Notes under the pieces: model-generated | The model's database searches: none | The model's input: the letters and a program-made list of their open reading frames with translations, nothing else | Told to the model about the DNA's origin: nothing | Part shown: positions 16,969 to 26,195 of the stretch, in pieces | Numbering within the stretch: the stretch's first letter is position 1 | Layout of the letters: each line of letters starts with the position of its first letter | NCBI GenBank assembly: GCA_032051265.1 | Contig: DAMBYU010000008.1 | Location: forward strand, 62,001-126,000 | Direction: 5' to 3' | Source of the DNA: Dryocola sp032051265 | Lineage (GTDB): Bacteria > Pseudomonadota > Gammaproteobacteria > Enterobacterales > Enterobacteriaceae | DNA length: 64,000 nucleotides | Made by a program: the position numbers and the translations under genes

Positions 16969-17985
16969 ATGAGCTACAAAGCCGTTAAGGCCCTCGCCTT
17001 TACCAGCCTGTTAAGCGTCAGTGCCCTGTTCAACGCAGCCCATGCGGATGAACAAGAGAAATCTCTGAACTTCGGCATTATCTCTACCGAATCCCAGCAA
17101 AACCTGAAACCCCAGTGGGACCCGTTCCTGAAAGATATGGAGAAAAAGCTGGGCATGAAAGTGAATGCTTTCTTCGCACCAGACTACGCGGGAATCATCC
17201 AGGGCATGCGTTTTAACAAAGTGGATATCGCCTGGTACGGCAACCTGTCCGCGATGGAAGCGGTGGATCGCGCGAATGGGCAGGTCTTTGCGCAAACCGT
17301 AGCGGCAGACGGATCTCCGGGCTACTGGAGCGTGCTGATCGTCAACAAAGACAGCCCGATCAACAGCCTGAGCGACATGCTGGCGAAGCGTAAAGATCTG
17401 ACCTTCGGCAACGGCGATCCTAACTCCACCTCAGGCTACCTCGTCCCCGGTTACTACGTGTTTGCCAAAAACAACGTGGCCGTGAGCGACTTCAAACGCT
17501 CGGTGAATGCCAACCACGAAACTAACGCGCTGGCTGTCGCTAACAAGCAGGTGGACGTGGCGACCAACAACACCGAAAACATGGATCGTTTAAAGATCAC
17601 CGCGCCGGAAAAGTTTAAGGATCTGAAGGTCATCTGGAAATCACCGCTGATCCCGGGCGATCCGATCGTGTGGCGTAAAAATCTCTCCGAAGCCACCAAA
17701 GATAAAATTTATGACTTCTTTATGACCTACGGCAAAAGCCCGGCAGAAGCTCAGGTGCTCAAAGGCCTGACGTGGGCGCCGTTCCGCCCGTCCAGCGACC
17801 TGCAACTGGTGCCGATTCGCCAGCTCGCGCTGTTTAAGCAAATGCAGGGCGTGAAGGACAACAAGGGGCTGGATGAAAAGGACAAAACCAGCAAGGTGAC
17901 CGCGCTGCAAAACCAGCTAAGCGATTTGGATCGTCTGACCGCAGCGCTGAGCGCGATGAGCAGCGTGAATAAAGCGGTGCAGTGA
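16969..17985 (+). CDS. phnD: phosphonate ABC transporter periplasmic binding protein
   Basis: A 338-residue secreted protein identical in length to E. coli PhnD. The first 26 residues form a signal peptide with a hydrophobic core and an AHA-like cleavage site before DEQEKSLNFG. The mature chain has the two-lobe type II binding-protein pattern, with the segment DIAWYGNLSAME that in PhnD lines the phosphonate pocket. It binds 2-aminoethylphosphonate and related compounds. It follows phnC after 26 bases and is separated from phnE by a REP-type hairpin. Confidence 0.95.
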   Translation: MSYKAVKALAFTSLLSVSALFNAAHADEQEKSLNFGIISTESQQNLKPQWDPFLKDMEKKLGMKVNAFFAPDYAGIIQGMRFNKVDIAWYGNLSAMEAVDRANGQVFAQTVAADGSPGYWSVLIVNKDSPINSLSDMLAKRKDLTFGNGDPNSTSGYLVPGYYVFAKNNVAVSDFKRSVNANHETNALAVANKQVDVATNNTENMDRLKITAPEKFKDLKVIWKSPLIPGDPIVWRKNLSEATKDKIYDFFMTYGKSPAEAQVLKGLTWAPFRPSSDLQLVPIRQLALFKQMQGVKDNKGLDEKDKTSKVTALQNQLSDLDRLTAALSAMSSVNKAVQ

Positions 17986-18003
17986 TTCAGCGTGAATGAC
18001 GCT

Positions 18004-18047
18004 GCGCTTATCCGCCCTACGACTCATTTTGTAGGGCGGATAAGCGC
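18004..18047. repeat. REP/BIME-like palindrome between phnD and phnE
   Basis: Arms 18004-18020 and 18031-18047 are a perfect 17-bp inverted repeat (GCGCTTATCCGCCCTAC and its complement) with a 10-base loop. This is the outward-facing pair of units typical of enterobacterial REP elements. Inside the operon it probably stabilises the phnCD part of the mRNA and lets the binding protein be made in excess over the permease. Confidence 0.8.
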
Positions 18048-18086
18048 AAGCGCCATCCGCCACTAACCACACAAACGGAGCACCTT

Positions 18087-18869
18087 ATGCAACAAAGGAT
18101 ACAGGTCGCCGTACCGAAACGTAGCTGGTTTTCACAGCTCTGCTGGGCGATTTTACTGGCCGTTTTGATACTCTCCTGGCAGGGCGCGGAAATGGCACCG
18201 CTCACCTTATTCCGCGACGCGGGCAACATGGCAACCTTCGCCGCCGACTTCTTCCCGCCTGATTTCAGCCAGTGGCAGGTTTATCTCAGCGAAATGGGCA
18301 TTACGCTGCAAATTGCCGTCTGGGGCACCGCGCTGTCCATCATTCTCTCTATTCCCTGCGGCCTGATGTGCGCCGACAACCTCGTGCCCTGGTGGGTTTA
18401 CCAGCCGATGCGAAGAGCGATGGACGCCTGTCGCGCCATCAACGAAATGGTGTTTGCAATGCTGTTCGTGGTGGCCGTTGGACTTGGCCCTTTTGCCGGC
18501 GTGCTGGCGCTGTTTATTCACACCACCGGCGTGCTCTCCAAGCTGCTCTCGGAAGCTGTGGAAGCTATCGAACCCGGCCCGGTAGAAGGTATTCGCGCCA
18601 CCGGCGCCAGCAAGCTTGAAGAAATCCTCTACGGCGTACTTCCACAGGTAATGCCGCTGCTTATCTCCTACTCGCTCTATCGTTTTGAATCGAACGTCCG
18701 TTCGGCGACGGTAGTGGGCATGGTGGGCGCGGGCGGGATCGGCGTCACGCTCTGGGAGGCTATCCGTGGATTCCAGTTCCAGCAAACCTGCGCGCTGATG
18801 ATCGTCATTATCATCACCGTCAGCCTGCTGGATTTCCTGTCGCAACGTCTGCGCAAACACTTTATCTAG
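18087..18869 (+). CDS. phnE: phosphonate ABC transporter permease
   Basis: A 260-residue inner-membrane permease with about six hydrophobic segments and the binding-protein-dependent transport (EAA loop) motif EGIRATGASKLEEILYGVLPQ. The gene is intact. E. coli K-12 carries a cryptic phnE with an 8-bp repeat insertion that blocks phosphonate growth; no frameshift is seen here, so the transporter should work. It forms the channel for PhnD-bound phosphonate driven by PhnC. Confidence 0.95.
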   Translation: MQQRIQVAVPKRSWFSQLCWAILLAVLILSWQGAEMAPLTLFRDAGNMATFAADFFPPDFSQWQVYLSEMGITLQIAVWGTALSIILSIPCGLMCADNLVPWWVYQPMRRAMDACRAINEMVFAMLFVVAVGLGPFAGVLALFIHTTGVLSKLLSEAVEAIEPGPVEGIRATGASKLEEILYGVLPQVMPLLISYSLYRFESNVRSATVVGMVGAGGIGVTLWEAIRGFQFQQTCALMIVIIITVSLLDFLSQRLRKHFI

Positions 18870-18885
18870 AGAGGCTTTGTTGACG

Positions 18886-19611
18886 ATGCACTTATCCAGA
18901 CATCCGACCAGTTACCCAACACGCTACCAGGAAATCGCCGCCCTGCTTGAGCAGGAGCTGCGTAAAAATTACCGCTGCGGCGACTACCTGCCTGCGGAAA
19001 GCCAGCTTGCCGCGCGTTACGAAGTAAACCGCCACACGCTGCGACGCGCCATCGATCAGCTCGTCGAGAAAGGCTGGGTGCAGCGTCGCCAGGGCGTAGG
19101 TGTGTTAGTCCTGATGCGCCCGTTCGATTACCCGCTTAACGCCCAGGCACGCTTTAGCCAGAACCTGCTCGACCAGGGCAGCCACCCTACCAGCGAACGC
19201 CTGCTGGCGGTATTGCGCCCGGCCTCCAGCCACATTGCCAATGCGCTGGGCATAAACGAGGGCAAGAACATTATTCATCTGCGCACCCTGCGCCGCGTGA
19301 ACGGCATCGCGGTATGCCTTATCGACCACTACTTCGCCGACCTGTGCTGGTGGCCTGCGCTGCAACAGTTTCACAGCGGCTCGCTGCATGACGTGATCCA
19401 GGCGCAGCTCGGTATTCACCTCAAACGTACGCAAACCCGTATCAGCGCCCGCCGCTCGCAGGCCAAAGAAAGTCGCCTGCTGGAAATCCCGAACATGGCA
19501 CCGCTGCTGTGCGTGCGCACCCTTAACCATCGTGAAGGCGAGGCAAACCCGGCGGAGTATTCCGTCAGCCTGACCCGCGCCGACATGATCGAATTCACCA
19601 TGGAGCACTAA
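18886..19611 (+). CDS. phnF: GntR/HutC family regulator PhnF
   Basis: A 241-residue transcription factor. The N-terminal winged helix (residues about 10-75) shows the GntR pattern DYLPAESQLAARYEVNRHTLRRAIDQL, and the C-terminal UTRA ligand domain follows. The ATG at 18886 is chosen over two in-frame TTG codons just upstream because it gives the E. coli length and follows an AGAGAGG site. It probably adjusts phn expression in response to an intermediate, but the ligand is not known in enterobacteria. The next gene, phnG, begins at the base after its stop codon. Confidence 0.93.
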   Translation: MHLSRHPTSYPTRYQEIAALLEQELRKNYRCGDYLPAESQLAARYEVNRHTLRRAIDQLVEKGWVQRRQGVGVLVLMRPFDYPLNAQARFSQNLLDQGSHPTSERLLAVLRPASSHIANALGINEGKNIIHLRTLRRVNGIAVCLIDHYFADLCWWPALQQFHSGSLHDVIQAQLGIHLKRTQTRISARRSQAKESRLLEIPNMAPLLCVRTLNHREGEANPAEYSVSLTRADMIEFTMEH

Positions 19612-20073
19612 ATGGACGCCAGACAAACCGACATCGCCCAGCGCCAGCAGTGGATGGCCGTGCTCGCCCACAGCCTGCCGCAGGAGCTGATGGCGCGCTG
19701 GGAACGCCTGAAACTCAATCCGCACTATCAGGCCATCCGCCAGCCGGAGACAGGTCTGGTACAAATTCAGGCGCGCATGGGCGCAACCGGGCAACGCTTT
19801 TTCGCCGGCGACGCCACGCTAACCCGCGCCGTGGTACAGCTTGATAACGGCATTTACGGCTACAGCTACTTACTGGGCCGCGACAAAACCCACGCCGAGC
19901 GCTGCGCGGTTATCGACGCGCTGATGCAGGACCAGGCGCATTTTCAGACCTTACAAGAAACCTTAATTGCCCCGCTGGCTGCAAGCCGGGTACAGCGTCT
20001 GGCCAAACGGCGCGCCGAGGTGAACAGCAGCCGCGTCGACTTCTTCACTCTGGTTCGCGGAGATAACGCATGA
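19612..20073 (+). CDS. phnG: alpha-D-ribose 1-methylphosphonate 5-triphosphate synthase subunit PhnG
   Basis: A 153-residue subunit of the PhnGHIJ C-P lyase core complex (E. coli PhnG has 150 residues). The core displaces adenine from ATP with the phosphonate, giving ribose 1-phosphonate 5-triphosphate. PhnG has no enzyme signature of its own but pairs with PhnH, PhnI and PhnJ in a symmetrical assembly. The stop overlaps the phnH start by four bases (ATGA). Confidence 0.94.
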   Translation: MDARQTDIAQRQQWMAVLAHSLPQELMARWERLKLNPHYQAIRQPETGLVQIQARMGATGQRFFAGDATLTRAVVQLDNGIYGYSYLLGRDKTHAERCAVIDALMQDQAHFQTLQETLIAPLAASRVQRLAKRRAEVNSSRVDFFTLVRGDNA

Positions 20074-20654
20074 CCCTGATGACCGCTTTTACCCTGCCCG
20101 TGCAGGATGCCCAACAGAGCTTTCGCCGCCTGCTTAAAGCGATGAGCGAGCCGGGCGTTATCGTCGCGCTGCATTCGCTCACCCAGGGCTGGGAGCCGCT
20201 AAACGTCGCCTCCACCAGCGTGCTGCTGACGCTTGCCGACAACGACACGCCGGTGTGGATAAGCGAGGCGCTGAAAAACGACGCCACGGCGCAGAATGTC
20301 CGCTTCCATACCAGTGCGCCCGTTGCCCAGATGCCAGAACAGGCTCAGTTCGCCGTCGCCAGCGACGCAATTTCTGCCGCCGAGCTTAACGCCCTGGCCC
20401 AGGGAAGCGATAGCGCACCGGATACCAGCGCCACGCTAATTTTGCAGGTCAGCAGCCTGAGCGGCGGTCGCATGTTGCGTCTGACGGGCGCGGGCATTCG
20501 CGAGGAGCGCATGATTGCTCCGCAACTGCCGGAATGCGTGATCCACGAACTGACCGAGCGCCCGCATCCGTTCCCGCTGGGCATCGATTTAATTCTCACC
20601 TGCGGCGAGCGCCTGCTGGCCATCCCCCGCACCACTCACGTGGAGGTGTGCTGA
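20070..20654 (+). CDS. phnH: alpha-D-ribose 1-methylphosphonate 5-triphosphate synthase subunit PhnH
   Basis: A 194-residue subunit equal in length to E. coli PhnH, with a fold like a PLP-dependent transferase that lacks the PLP lysine. The conserved C terminus contains TERPHPFPLGIDLILTCG. It is a structural member of the PhnGHIJ core. It overlaps phnG by four bases and its stop shares one base with the phnI ATG (TGATG). Confidence 0.94.
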   Translation: MTLMTAFTLPVQDAQQSFRRLLKAMSEPGVIVALHSLTQGWEPLNVASTSVLLTLADNDTPVWISEALKNDATAQNVRFHTSAPVAQMPEQAQFAVASDAISAAELNALAQGSDSAPDTSATLILQVSSLSGGRMLRLTGAGIREERMIAPQLPECVIHELTERPHPFPLGIDLILTCGERLLAIPRTTHVEVC

Positions 20655-21718
20655 TGTACGTCGCCGTGAAAGGGGGCGAAAAGGCTATTGCCGCCGCCCA
20701 CGTCTTGCAGGAACAAAACCGTCGTGGCAGCCAGAACCACGCCGAACTTAGCGTCGCGCAAATCGAACAGCAGTTAGGCCTGGCCGTAGATCGTGTGATG
20801 ACCGAAGGCGGCATCGCCGATCGTGAGCTGGCAGCGCTTGCCATCAAGCAGGCCAGCGGTGACATGGTGGAAGCCATCTTCCTGCTGCGCGCCTACCGTA
20901 CCACCCTGCCGCGTTTCGCCGTCAGCGAGCCGCTGGATAGTGCGAAGATGCGCCTGGAACGCCGTATTTCAGCAACTTATAAAGACGTGCCCGGCGGGCA
21001 GCTACTCGGGCCGACTTATGATTACACCCATCGCCTGCTGGATTTCGCGCTGCTGGCAAATGGCGAGGTACCGGTGCTGAAAACCGGCAGCGATATTGCC
21101 GAACCCGCACCGCACGTCTTCGGCCTGCTGGCAAAGCAAGATCTGGCGAGAGTCGAAGAGGATAACGGCGAGCAGCCGGACGATATCACCCGCCAGCCAG
21201 CGGTTTATCCATGCTCTCGCTCCTCCCGTTTGCAGCAGCTGGTGCGCGGCGACGAAGGTTATTTACTGGCGCTGGCCTACTCCACCCAGCGCGGCTACGG
21301 GCGCAACCATCCTTTCGCCGGGGAAATTCGCAGCGGCTATGTTGATATCGACATCGTGCCGGAGGAGCTGGGTTTTGCGGTGAATGTCGGCGAACTGCTG
21401 ATGACGGAGTGTGAAATGGTCAACGGGTTTGTCGCCCCCGACGATGAACCTCCGCACTTCACGCGTGGCTATGGGCTGGTATTCGGCATGAGTGAACGCA
21501 AAGCGATGGCGATGGCGCTGGTGGATCGCGCCCTGCAGGCTCCTGACTACGACGAAACGGTGGCAGGCCCGGCGCAGGACGAAGAGTTTGTGCTGTCGCA
21601 CGCGGATAACGTCGAGGCCGCAGGCTTTGTTTCACACCTCAAGCTGCCGCACTACGTAGATTTCCAGGCCGAGCTGGAACTGCTTAACCGCCTGATAAAG
21701 GAGCGCGAAAATGGCTAA
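20654..21718 (+). CDS. phnI: alpha-D-ribose 1-methylphosphonate 5-triphosphate synthase subunit PhnI
   Basis: A 354-residue subunit matching E. coli PhnI exactly in length when started at the ATG at 20654, beginning MYVAVKGGEKAIAAAH. The open frame runs further upstream inside phnH, but that part is out-of-frame shadow. PhnI carries the nucleosidase activity of the complex that splits the purine from ATP or GTP. The coding region overlaps phnH by one base and phnJ by eight. Confidence 0.95.
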   Translation: MYVAVKGGEKAIAAAHVLQEQNRRGSQNHAELSVAQIEQQLGLAVDRVMTEGGIADRELAALAIKQASGDMVEAIFLLRAYRTTLPRFAVSEPLDSAKMRLERRISATYKDVPGGQLLGPTYDYTHRLLDFALLANGEVPVLKTGSDIAEPAPHVFGLLAKQDLARVEEDNGEQPDDITRQPAVYPCSRSSRLQQLVRGDEGYLLALAYSTQRGYGRNHPFAGEIRSGYVDIDIVPEELGFAVNVGELLMTECEMVNGFVAPDDEPPHFTRGYGLVFGMSERKAMAMALVDRALQAPDYDETVAGPAQDEEFVLSHADNVEAAGFVSHLKLPHYVDFQAELELLNRLIKERENG

Positions 21719-22556
21719 TCTGAGCGGCTATACCTTCGCTTATCTTGATGAGCAAACCAAACGCATGATCCGCCGCGCTATTCTCAAAGCCGTGGCGATT
21801 CCGGGCTACCAGGTGCCGTTTGGCGGGCGCGAAATGCCGATGCCCTATGGCTGGGGAACGGGCGGCATCCAGATTACCGCAAGCGTAATCGGCGAAGCCG
21901 ATGTGCTAAAAGTGATCGATCAGGGCGCTGACGACACCACCAACGCCGTGTCGATCCGTAATTTCTTTAAGCGCGTGACCGACGTGAATACCACCGAGCG
22001 TACGGAAGACGCGACGCTTATCCAGACGCGCCACCGCATTCCGGAAACGCCGCTGGCTGAAGATCAGATCCTGATTTACCAGGTCCCGATCCCTGAGCCG
22101 CTGCGCTTTATCGAACCGCGTGAAACGGAAACCCGCACCATGCACGCCCTCGAAGAGTATGGCGTGATGCAGGTGAAGCTCTATGAAGATATCGCCCGCT
22201 TCGGTCACATCGCCACGACTTACGCCTACCCGGTGAAGGTGAACCAGCGCTACGTGATGGACCCGTCGCCCATTCCGAAATTCGATAACCCGAAAATGGA
22301 CATGATGCCCGCGCTGCAACTGTTCGGAGCTGGACGCGAAAAACGCATTTACGCGGTACCGCCGTTCACCCGCGTGGAAAGCCTCGATTTTGACGACCAT
22401 CCGTTTACCGTTCAGGAATGGGATGAGCCCTGCGCCCTTTGCGGCTCGCGCCATAGCTACCTGGATGAGGTAGTGCTCGACGACGCGGGCAACCGCATGT
22501 TCGTCTGCTCCGACACCGATTTCTGCCGCCAGAACAGCGAGGCCGTTTCCCAATGA
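21711..22556 (+). CDS. phnJ: carbon-phosphorus lyase PhnJ (radical SAM)
   Basis: A 281-residue enzyme with the E. coli length. The four conserved cysteines lie near the C terminus in ALCGSRHSYLD and FVCSDTDFCRQ (with the first Cys in EPCALC). PhnJ uses an unusual [4Fe-4S] cluster and S-adenosylmethionine to make a glycyl and then thiyl radical that cleaves the C-P bond, releasing methane or another alkane from the ribose phosphonate. It overlaps phnI by eight and phnK by four bases. All key cysteines are present, so the lyase should be functional. Confidence 0.96.
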   Translation: MANLSGYTFAYLDEQTKRMIRRAILKAVAIPGYQVPFGGREMPMPYGWGTGGIQITASVIGEADVLKVIDQGADDTTNAVSIRNFFKRVTDVNTTERTEDATLIQTRHRIPETPLAEDQILIYQVPIPEPLRFIEPRETETRTMHALEEYGVMQVKLYEDIARFGHIATTYAYPVKVNQRYVMDPSPIPKFDNPKMDMMPALQLFGAGREKRIYAVPPFTRVESLDFDDHPFTVQEWDEPCALCGSRHSYLDEVVLDDAGNRMFVCSDTDFCRQNSEAVSQ

Positions 22557-23311
22557 CGCAACCACTCCTTTCGGTCAATAACCTGACGCACCTCTACGCG
22601 CCCGGCAAAGGCTTCAGCGATGTTTCTTTTGAGCTCTATCCGGGCGAAGTGCTCGGCATCGTCGGCGAATCCGGTTCAGGAAAAACCACGCTGCTGAAAT
22701 CCATTTCCGCTCGTCTCGCCCCGCAAAATGGTGAAGTGGTGTATCTCAACGCCTCGCTCTATGAGATGAGCGAAGGCGAACGTCGCCGCCTGCTGCGCAC
22801 CGAATGGGGGGTTGTGCATCAACATGCGATGGACGGCTTGCGTCGCCACGTTTCTGCTGGCGGCAATATCGGTGAAAGGCTGATGGCGACCGGCGCGCGC
22901 CACTATGGCGATATTCGCGCCACCGCTCAGCGCTGGCTGGAAGAGGTGGAGATCCCCGCCTCCCGCATTGACGACCTGCCGACGACGTTTTCCGGCGGCA
23001 TGCAGCAGCGCCTGCAAATCGCCCGCAATCTGGTGACGCACCCGAAACTGGTCTTTATGGACGAGCCAACCGGCGGACTGGATGTGTCTGTTCAGGCCCG
23101 TCTGCTCGACCTGCTGCGCGGCCTGGTGCGGGAGCTGAACCTGGCGGTGGTGATTGTCACCCACGATTTGGGCGTGGCGCGCCTGCTGGCCGACCGCCTG
23201 CTGGTGATGAAGCAGGGTCAGGTGGTGGAAAGTGGGTTAACGGACCGCGTGCTGGACGATCCGCACCATCCCTACACCCAACTGCTCGTCTCCTCCGTCC
23301 TTCAGAATTAG
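22553..23311 (+). CDS. phnK: C-P lyase-associated ABC-type ATPase PhnK
   Basis: A 252-residue ABC ATPase with Walker A GESGSGKTT, signature FSGGMQQRLQIARNL, Walker B LVFMDEP and switch His in VTHDLGV. It resembles the oligopeptide-transporter ATPases, but it works with the PhnGHIJ core rather than in transport; in E. coli it docks on PhnJ and forms a complex with PhnL. It overlaps phnJ by four bases. Confidence 0.95.
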   Translation: MTQPLLSVNNLTHLYAPGKGFSDVSFELYPGEVLGIVGESGSGKTTLLKSISARLAPQNGEVVYLNASLYEMSEGERRRLLRTEWGVVHQHAMDGLRRHVSAGGNIGERLMATGARHYGDIRATAQRWLEEVEIPASRIDDLPTTFSGGMQQRLQIARNLVTHPKLVFMDEPTGGLDVSVQARLLDLLRGLVRELNLAVVIVTHDLGVARLLADRLLVMKQGQVVESGLTDRVLDDPHHPYTQLLVSSVLQN

Positions 23312-23320
23312 GTGCGTAAC

Positions 23321-24025
23321 ATGACCAGATTACGAGTTGAAAACCTGAGCAAAACCTTTGTCTTACATCATCAGCACGGCATTCGTTTGCCGGTGCTGGC
23401 CAATGCAACGCTTGAAGTAAAATCGGGGGAGTGCGTGGTGCTGCACGGCCATTCCGGCAGCGGAAAATCCACCTTGCTGCGTTCGCTGTATGCCAACTAC
23501 CTGCCGGATGAAGGCCATATCTGGGTGAAGCATTGCGACGAATGGCTGGACATCGTCCAGGCCCCGACGCGTGACGTGCTGGCGGTGCGTCGCCAGACCA
23601 TCGGCTGGGTGAGCCAGTTTTTACGCGTCATCCCGCGTATTTCTGCGCTGGAAGTGGTGATGCAGCCGCTGCTGGATTTGGGCGTGTCGCGTGATGAGTG
23701 CGCCGCCAAAGCGGCGGCGCTGCTTACTCGCCTGAACGTGCCGGAGCGCCTGTGGAACCTTGCGCCCTCTACGTTTTCCGGCGGCGAGCAGCAGCGCGTC
23801 AATATTGCCCGCGGCTTTATCGTCGATTACCCGATTTTACTGCTTGATGAGCCAACCGCGTCGCTGGATGCGCAAAACAGCGCCGCTGTAGTGTCGCTGA
23901 TCCTTGAGGCAAAAACGCGGGGCGCGGCAGTGGTGGGCATCTTCCATGACGAAGCGGTGCGCAACCAGGTTGCAGATCGTCTGCATTCTATGGCTTCGGT
24001 GGAGGCGCAACATGATTATCAATAA
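23321..24025 (+). CDS. phnL: C-P lyase-associated ABC-type ATPase PhnL
   Basis: A 234-residue ABC ATPase. The ATG at 23321, ten bases after phnK, is chosen; a GTG at 23312 would add three residues. Walker A is GHSGSGKST, the signature FSGGEQQRVNIARGF, Walker B ILLLDEP and the switch His is in GIFHDEAV. PhnL pairs with PhnK on the C-P lyase core. Its end overlaps the phnM start by 14 bases. Confidence 0.94.
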   Translation: MTRLRVENLSKTFVLHHQHGIRLPVLANATLEVKSGECVVLHGHSGSGKSTLLRSLYANYLPDEGHIWVKHCDEWLDIVQAPTRDVLAVRRQTIGWVSQFLRVIPRISALEVVMQPLLDLGVSRDECAAKAAALLTRLNVPERLWNLAPSTFSGGEQQRVNIARGFIVDYPILLLDEPTASLDAQNSAAVVSLILEAKTRGAAVVGIFHDEAVRNQVADRLHSMASVEAQHDYQ

Positions 24026-25148
24026 TGTCAAACTGGTGCTGGAAAACGAAGTGGTCAACGGCTCGCTGGAAGTGGCCGACGGCGCGATCCGCAACTTTGC
24101 CGACAGCCCGAGCCAGCTTCCGCAGGCGCAGGACGGCGAAGGCGGCTGGCTGCTGCCGGGGCTTATCGAACTGCACACCGATAATCTGGACAAATTCTTC
24201 ACCCCGCGGCCAAAGGTTGACTGGCCTGCCCATTCCGCCATGAGCAGCCATGACGCGCTGATGGTGGCAAGCGGCATCACCACCGTGCTGGACGCGGTGG
24301 CGCTGGGCGATGTGCGCGACGGCGGCGACCGGCTGGAAAACTTAGAGAAGATGATCAACGCCGTGATGCACAGCCAGCAGCGCGGCGTTAACCGCGCCGA
24401 GCACCGGCTTCATCTGCGCTGCGAGCTGCCGCACCACACCACGCTGCCGCTGTTCCAGCAGCTAATCGATCGGGGCGGCGTGTCGCTGGTTTCGCTGATG
24501 GATCACTCCCCGGGCCAGCGTCAGTTCTCCAACCTTATTAAGTATCGCGAATATTACCAGGGTAAATACCAGCTCAGCGATGCGGAAATGGACAGCTATG
24601 AGGCCGATCAGCTGGCGCTTGCACAACGCTGGTCGCAGCCAAACCGTCTGGCGATTGCCGCCGAGTGCCGGGCACGCGATATCGCTCTTGCCAGCCACGA
24701 TGACGCAACCGCCGCGCATGTGGTGGAATCGCATGAGCTGGGCAGCGTCATTGCGGAATTTCCGACCACGCTTGAGGCGGCGCAGGCTTCGCGCCAGCAT
24801 GGCTTAAGCGTGCTGATGGGCGCGCCAAATATTGTGCGCGGCGGCTCGCATTCCGGGAATGTAGCGGCGCATCAGCTGGCACAGGTTGGCCTGCTGGATA
24901 TTCTCTCTTCTGACTATTACCCGGCGAGCCTGCTGGATGCGGCATTCCGCGTGGCACACGACGAAGCCAACAGCTTTACGCTGCCGCAGGCCATAGGACT
25001 GGTTACACGTAATCCCGCCAAAGCATTGCATCTGGATGACCGGGGCGTGCTGGCGGAAGGTAAACGCGCGGACCTGGTGCTGGCGCACCAGCATGGCGAT
25101 CACGTACGCGTCGGGCACGTCTGGCGCCAGGGAATTCGGGTGTTCTGA
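24012..25148 (+). CDS. phnM: alpha-D-ribose 1-methylphosphonate 5-triphosphate diphosphatase
   Basis: A 378-residue amidohydrolase-superfamily enzyme, equal to E. coli PhnM. The start is the internal ATG at 24012 giving MIINNVKLVLENE; the longer reading frame belongs to the phnL region. Metal ligands are in ELHTDN, HLRCELPH, ASHDDA and SDYYPASLL. It removes pyrophosphate from the ribose 1-phosphonate 5-triphosphate made by PhnGHI, so that PhnJ can act. It overlaps phnL by 14 bases and shares one base with phnN. Confidence 0.95.
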   Translation: MIINNVKLVLENEVVNGSLEVADGAIRNFADSPSQLPQAQDGEGGWLLPGLIELHTDNLDKFFTPRPKVDWPAHSAMSSHDALMVASGITTVLDAVALGDVRDGGDRLENLEKMINAVMHSQQRGVNRAEHRLHLRCELPHHTTLPLFQQLIDRGGVSLVSLMDHSPGQRQFSNLIKYREYYQGKYQLSDAEMDSYEADQLALAQRWSQPNRLAIAAECRARDIALASHDDATAAHVVESHELGSVIAEFPTTLEAAQASRQHGLSVLMGAPNIVRGGSHSGNVAAHQLAQVGLLDILSSDYYPASLLDAAFRVAHDEANSFTLPQAIGLVTRNPAKALHLDDRGVLAEGKRADLVLAHQHGDHVRVGHVWRQGIRVF

Positions 25149-25735
25149 TGAGCAAAATGGTCTGGTTGATGGGGCCATCCGGCTCCGGAAAAGACAGCCT
25201 GCTGGCGGCGCTGCGCCAGCAGGAGCACAATCAACTGCTGGTAGCGCACCGCTATATCACGCGCGCTGCGGACGCAGGCTGCGAAAATCATGTTTCACTG
25301 AGCGAAAAGGAGTTTACTCAGCGCCAGCAGCAGGGGCTCTTTGCCCTGAGCTGGCAGGCGCATCATCAAAGTTACGCTATAGGTGTAGAGCTGGATATCT
25401 GGCTGAAGGCCGGGTTCGACGTGGTAGTGAACGGCTCGCGTCAACATCTTAAACAGGCGCGCGAACGCTACGGGGACGCGCTGGTTCCCGTTTGCCTGCA
25501 CGTTTCGACAGAGGTGCTGCGTCAGCGTCTGGAGCAGCGCGGGCGGGAAACGCCGCATCAAATTGAGCAGCGCCTGCAGCGGGCAGCCTTCTACGCTCCG
25601 GATCTGGATGCTTGTCTGCTACTCAATAACGACGGCAGTCTGCTACAGTCTGTCGAGTCGTTTATGCGTTTAGTGAACGGCCAGCGCAATGCCAACATCG
25701 TCCACTTCCGACCCAAGGAGCCCCGTCATGTCTGA
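25148..25735 (+). CDS. phnN: ribose 1,5-bisphosphate phosphokinase
   Basis: A 195-residue guanylate-kinase-like protein with the P-loop GPSGSGKDSL (residues about 9-18). It converts ribose 1,5-bisphosphate to PRPP, returning the ribose from the C-P lyase route to nucleotide synthesis. E. coli PhnN is about 185 residues, so this form is slightly longer at the C terminus. It starts inside the phnM stop (TGATG) and overlaps phnO by eight bases. Confidence 0.94.
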   Translation: MSKMVWLMGPSGSGKDSLLAALRQQEHNQLLVAHRYITRAADAGCENHVSLSEKEFTQRQQQGLFALSWQAHHQSYAIGVELDIWLKAGFDVVVNGSRQHLKQARERYGDALVPVCLHVSTEVLRQRLEQRGRETPHQIEQRLQRAAFYAPDLDACLLLNNDGSLLQSVESFMRLVNGQRNANIVHFRPKEPRHV

Positions 25736-26195
25736 TACCGTTGAGTTTCGCCGCGCCACCCTTGCCGATAGCGACATCGTCTATGCCCTGATTTGCGAAC
25801 TAAAACAGGCAGAGTTTGAGCGGCAGGCGTTTAACATCGGCTTTGCGGCTAACCTTGAAGAAAGCAACTTACGCTACCAGCTTGCGCTTGTTAACGATGA
25901 GGTTGTCGGCATGATTGGCTTACATATGCAGTTCCATCTCCATCATGCAAACTGGATTGGTGAGATTCAGGAGCTGGTGGTAATGCCGCAGGCGCGCGGA
26001 CATGGCGTAGGAAGCAAGCTGCTGGCCTGGGCGGAAGAGCAGGCTCGTATTGCCGGCGCCGAACTGACGGAGCTTTCTACCAGCAAAGGACGGCTGGACG
26101 CTCACCGTTTCTACGAGCGCGAAGGCTATCAGCAGACCCATTTTCGGTTTACCAAACCAGTGGAGACACTGTATGAGCCTGAAGTTAACCCTTAG
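25728..26195 (+). CDS. phnO: aminoalkylphosphonate N-acetyltransferase
   Basis: A 155-residue GNAT acetyltransferase (E. coli PhnO has 144). Start at the ATG 25728, preceded by AAGGAG; an upstream in-frame extension is unlikely. The acetyl-CoA site is in VVMPQARGHGVGSKLLAWAE. It acetylates aminoalkylphosphonates such as 1-aminomethylphosphonate, which allows their use or detoxifies them. The extra C-terminal residues (VETLYEPEVNP) overlap phnP by 23 bases. Confidence 0.93.
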   Translation: MSDTVEFRRATLADSDIVYALICELKQAEFERQAFNIGFAANLEESNLRYQLALVNDEVVGMIGLHMQFHLHHANWIGEIQELVVMPQARGHGVGSKLLAWAEEQARIAGAELTELSTSKGRLDAHRFYEREGYQQTHFRFTKPVETLYEPEVNP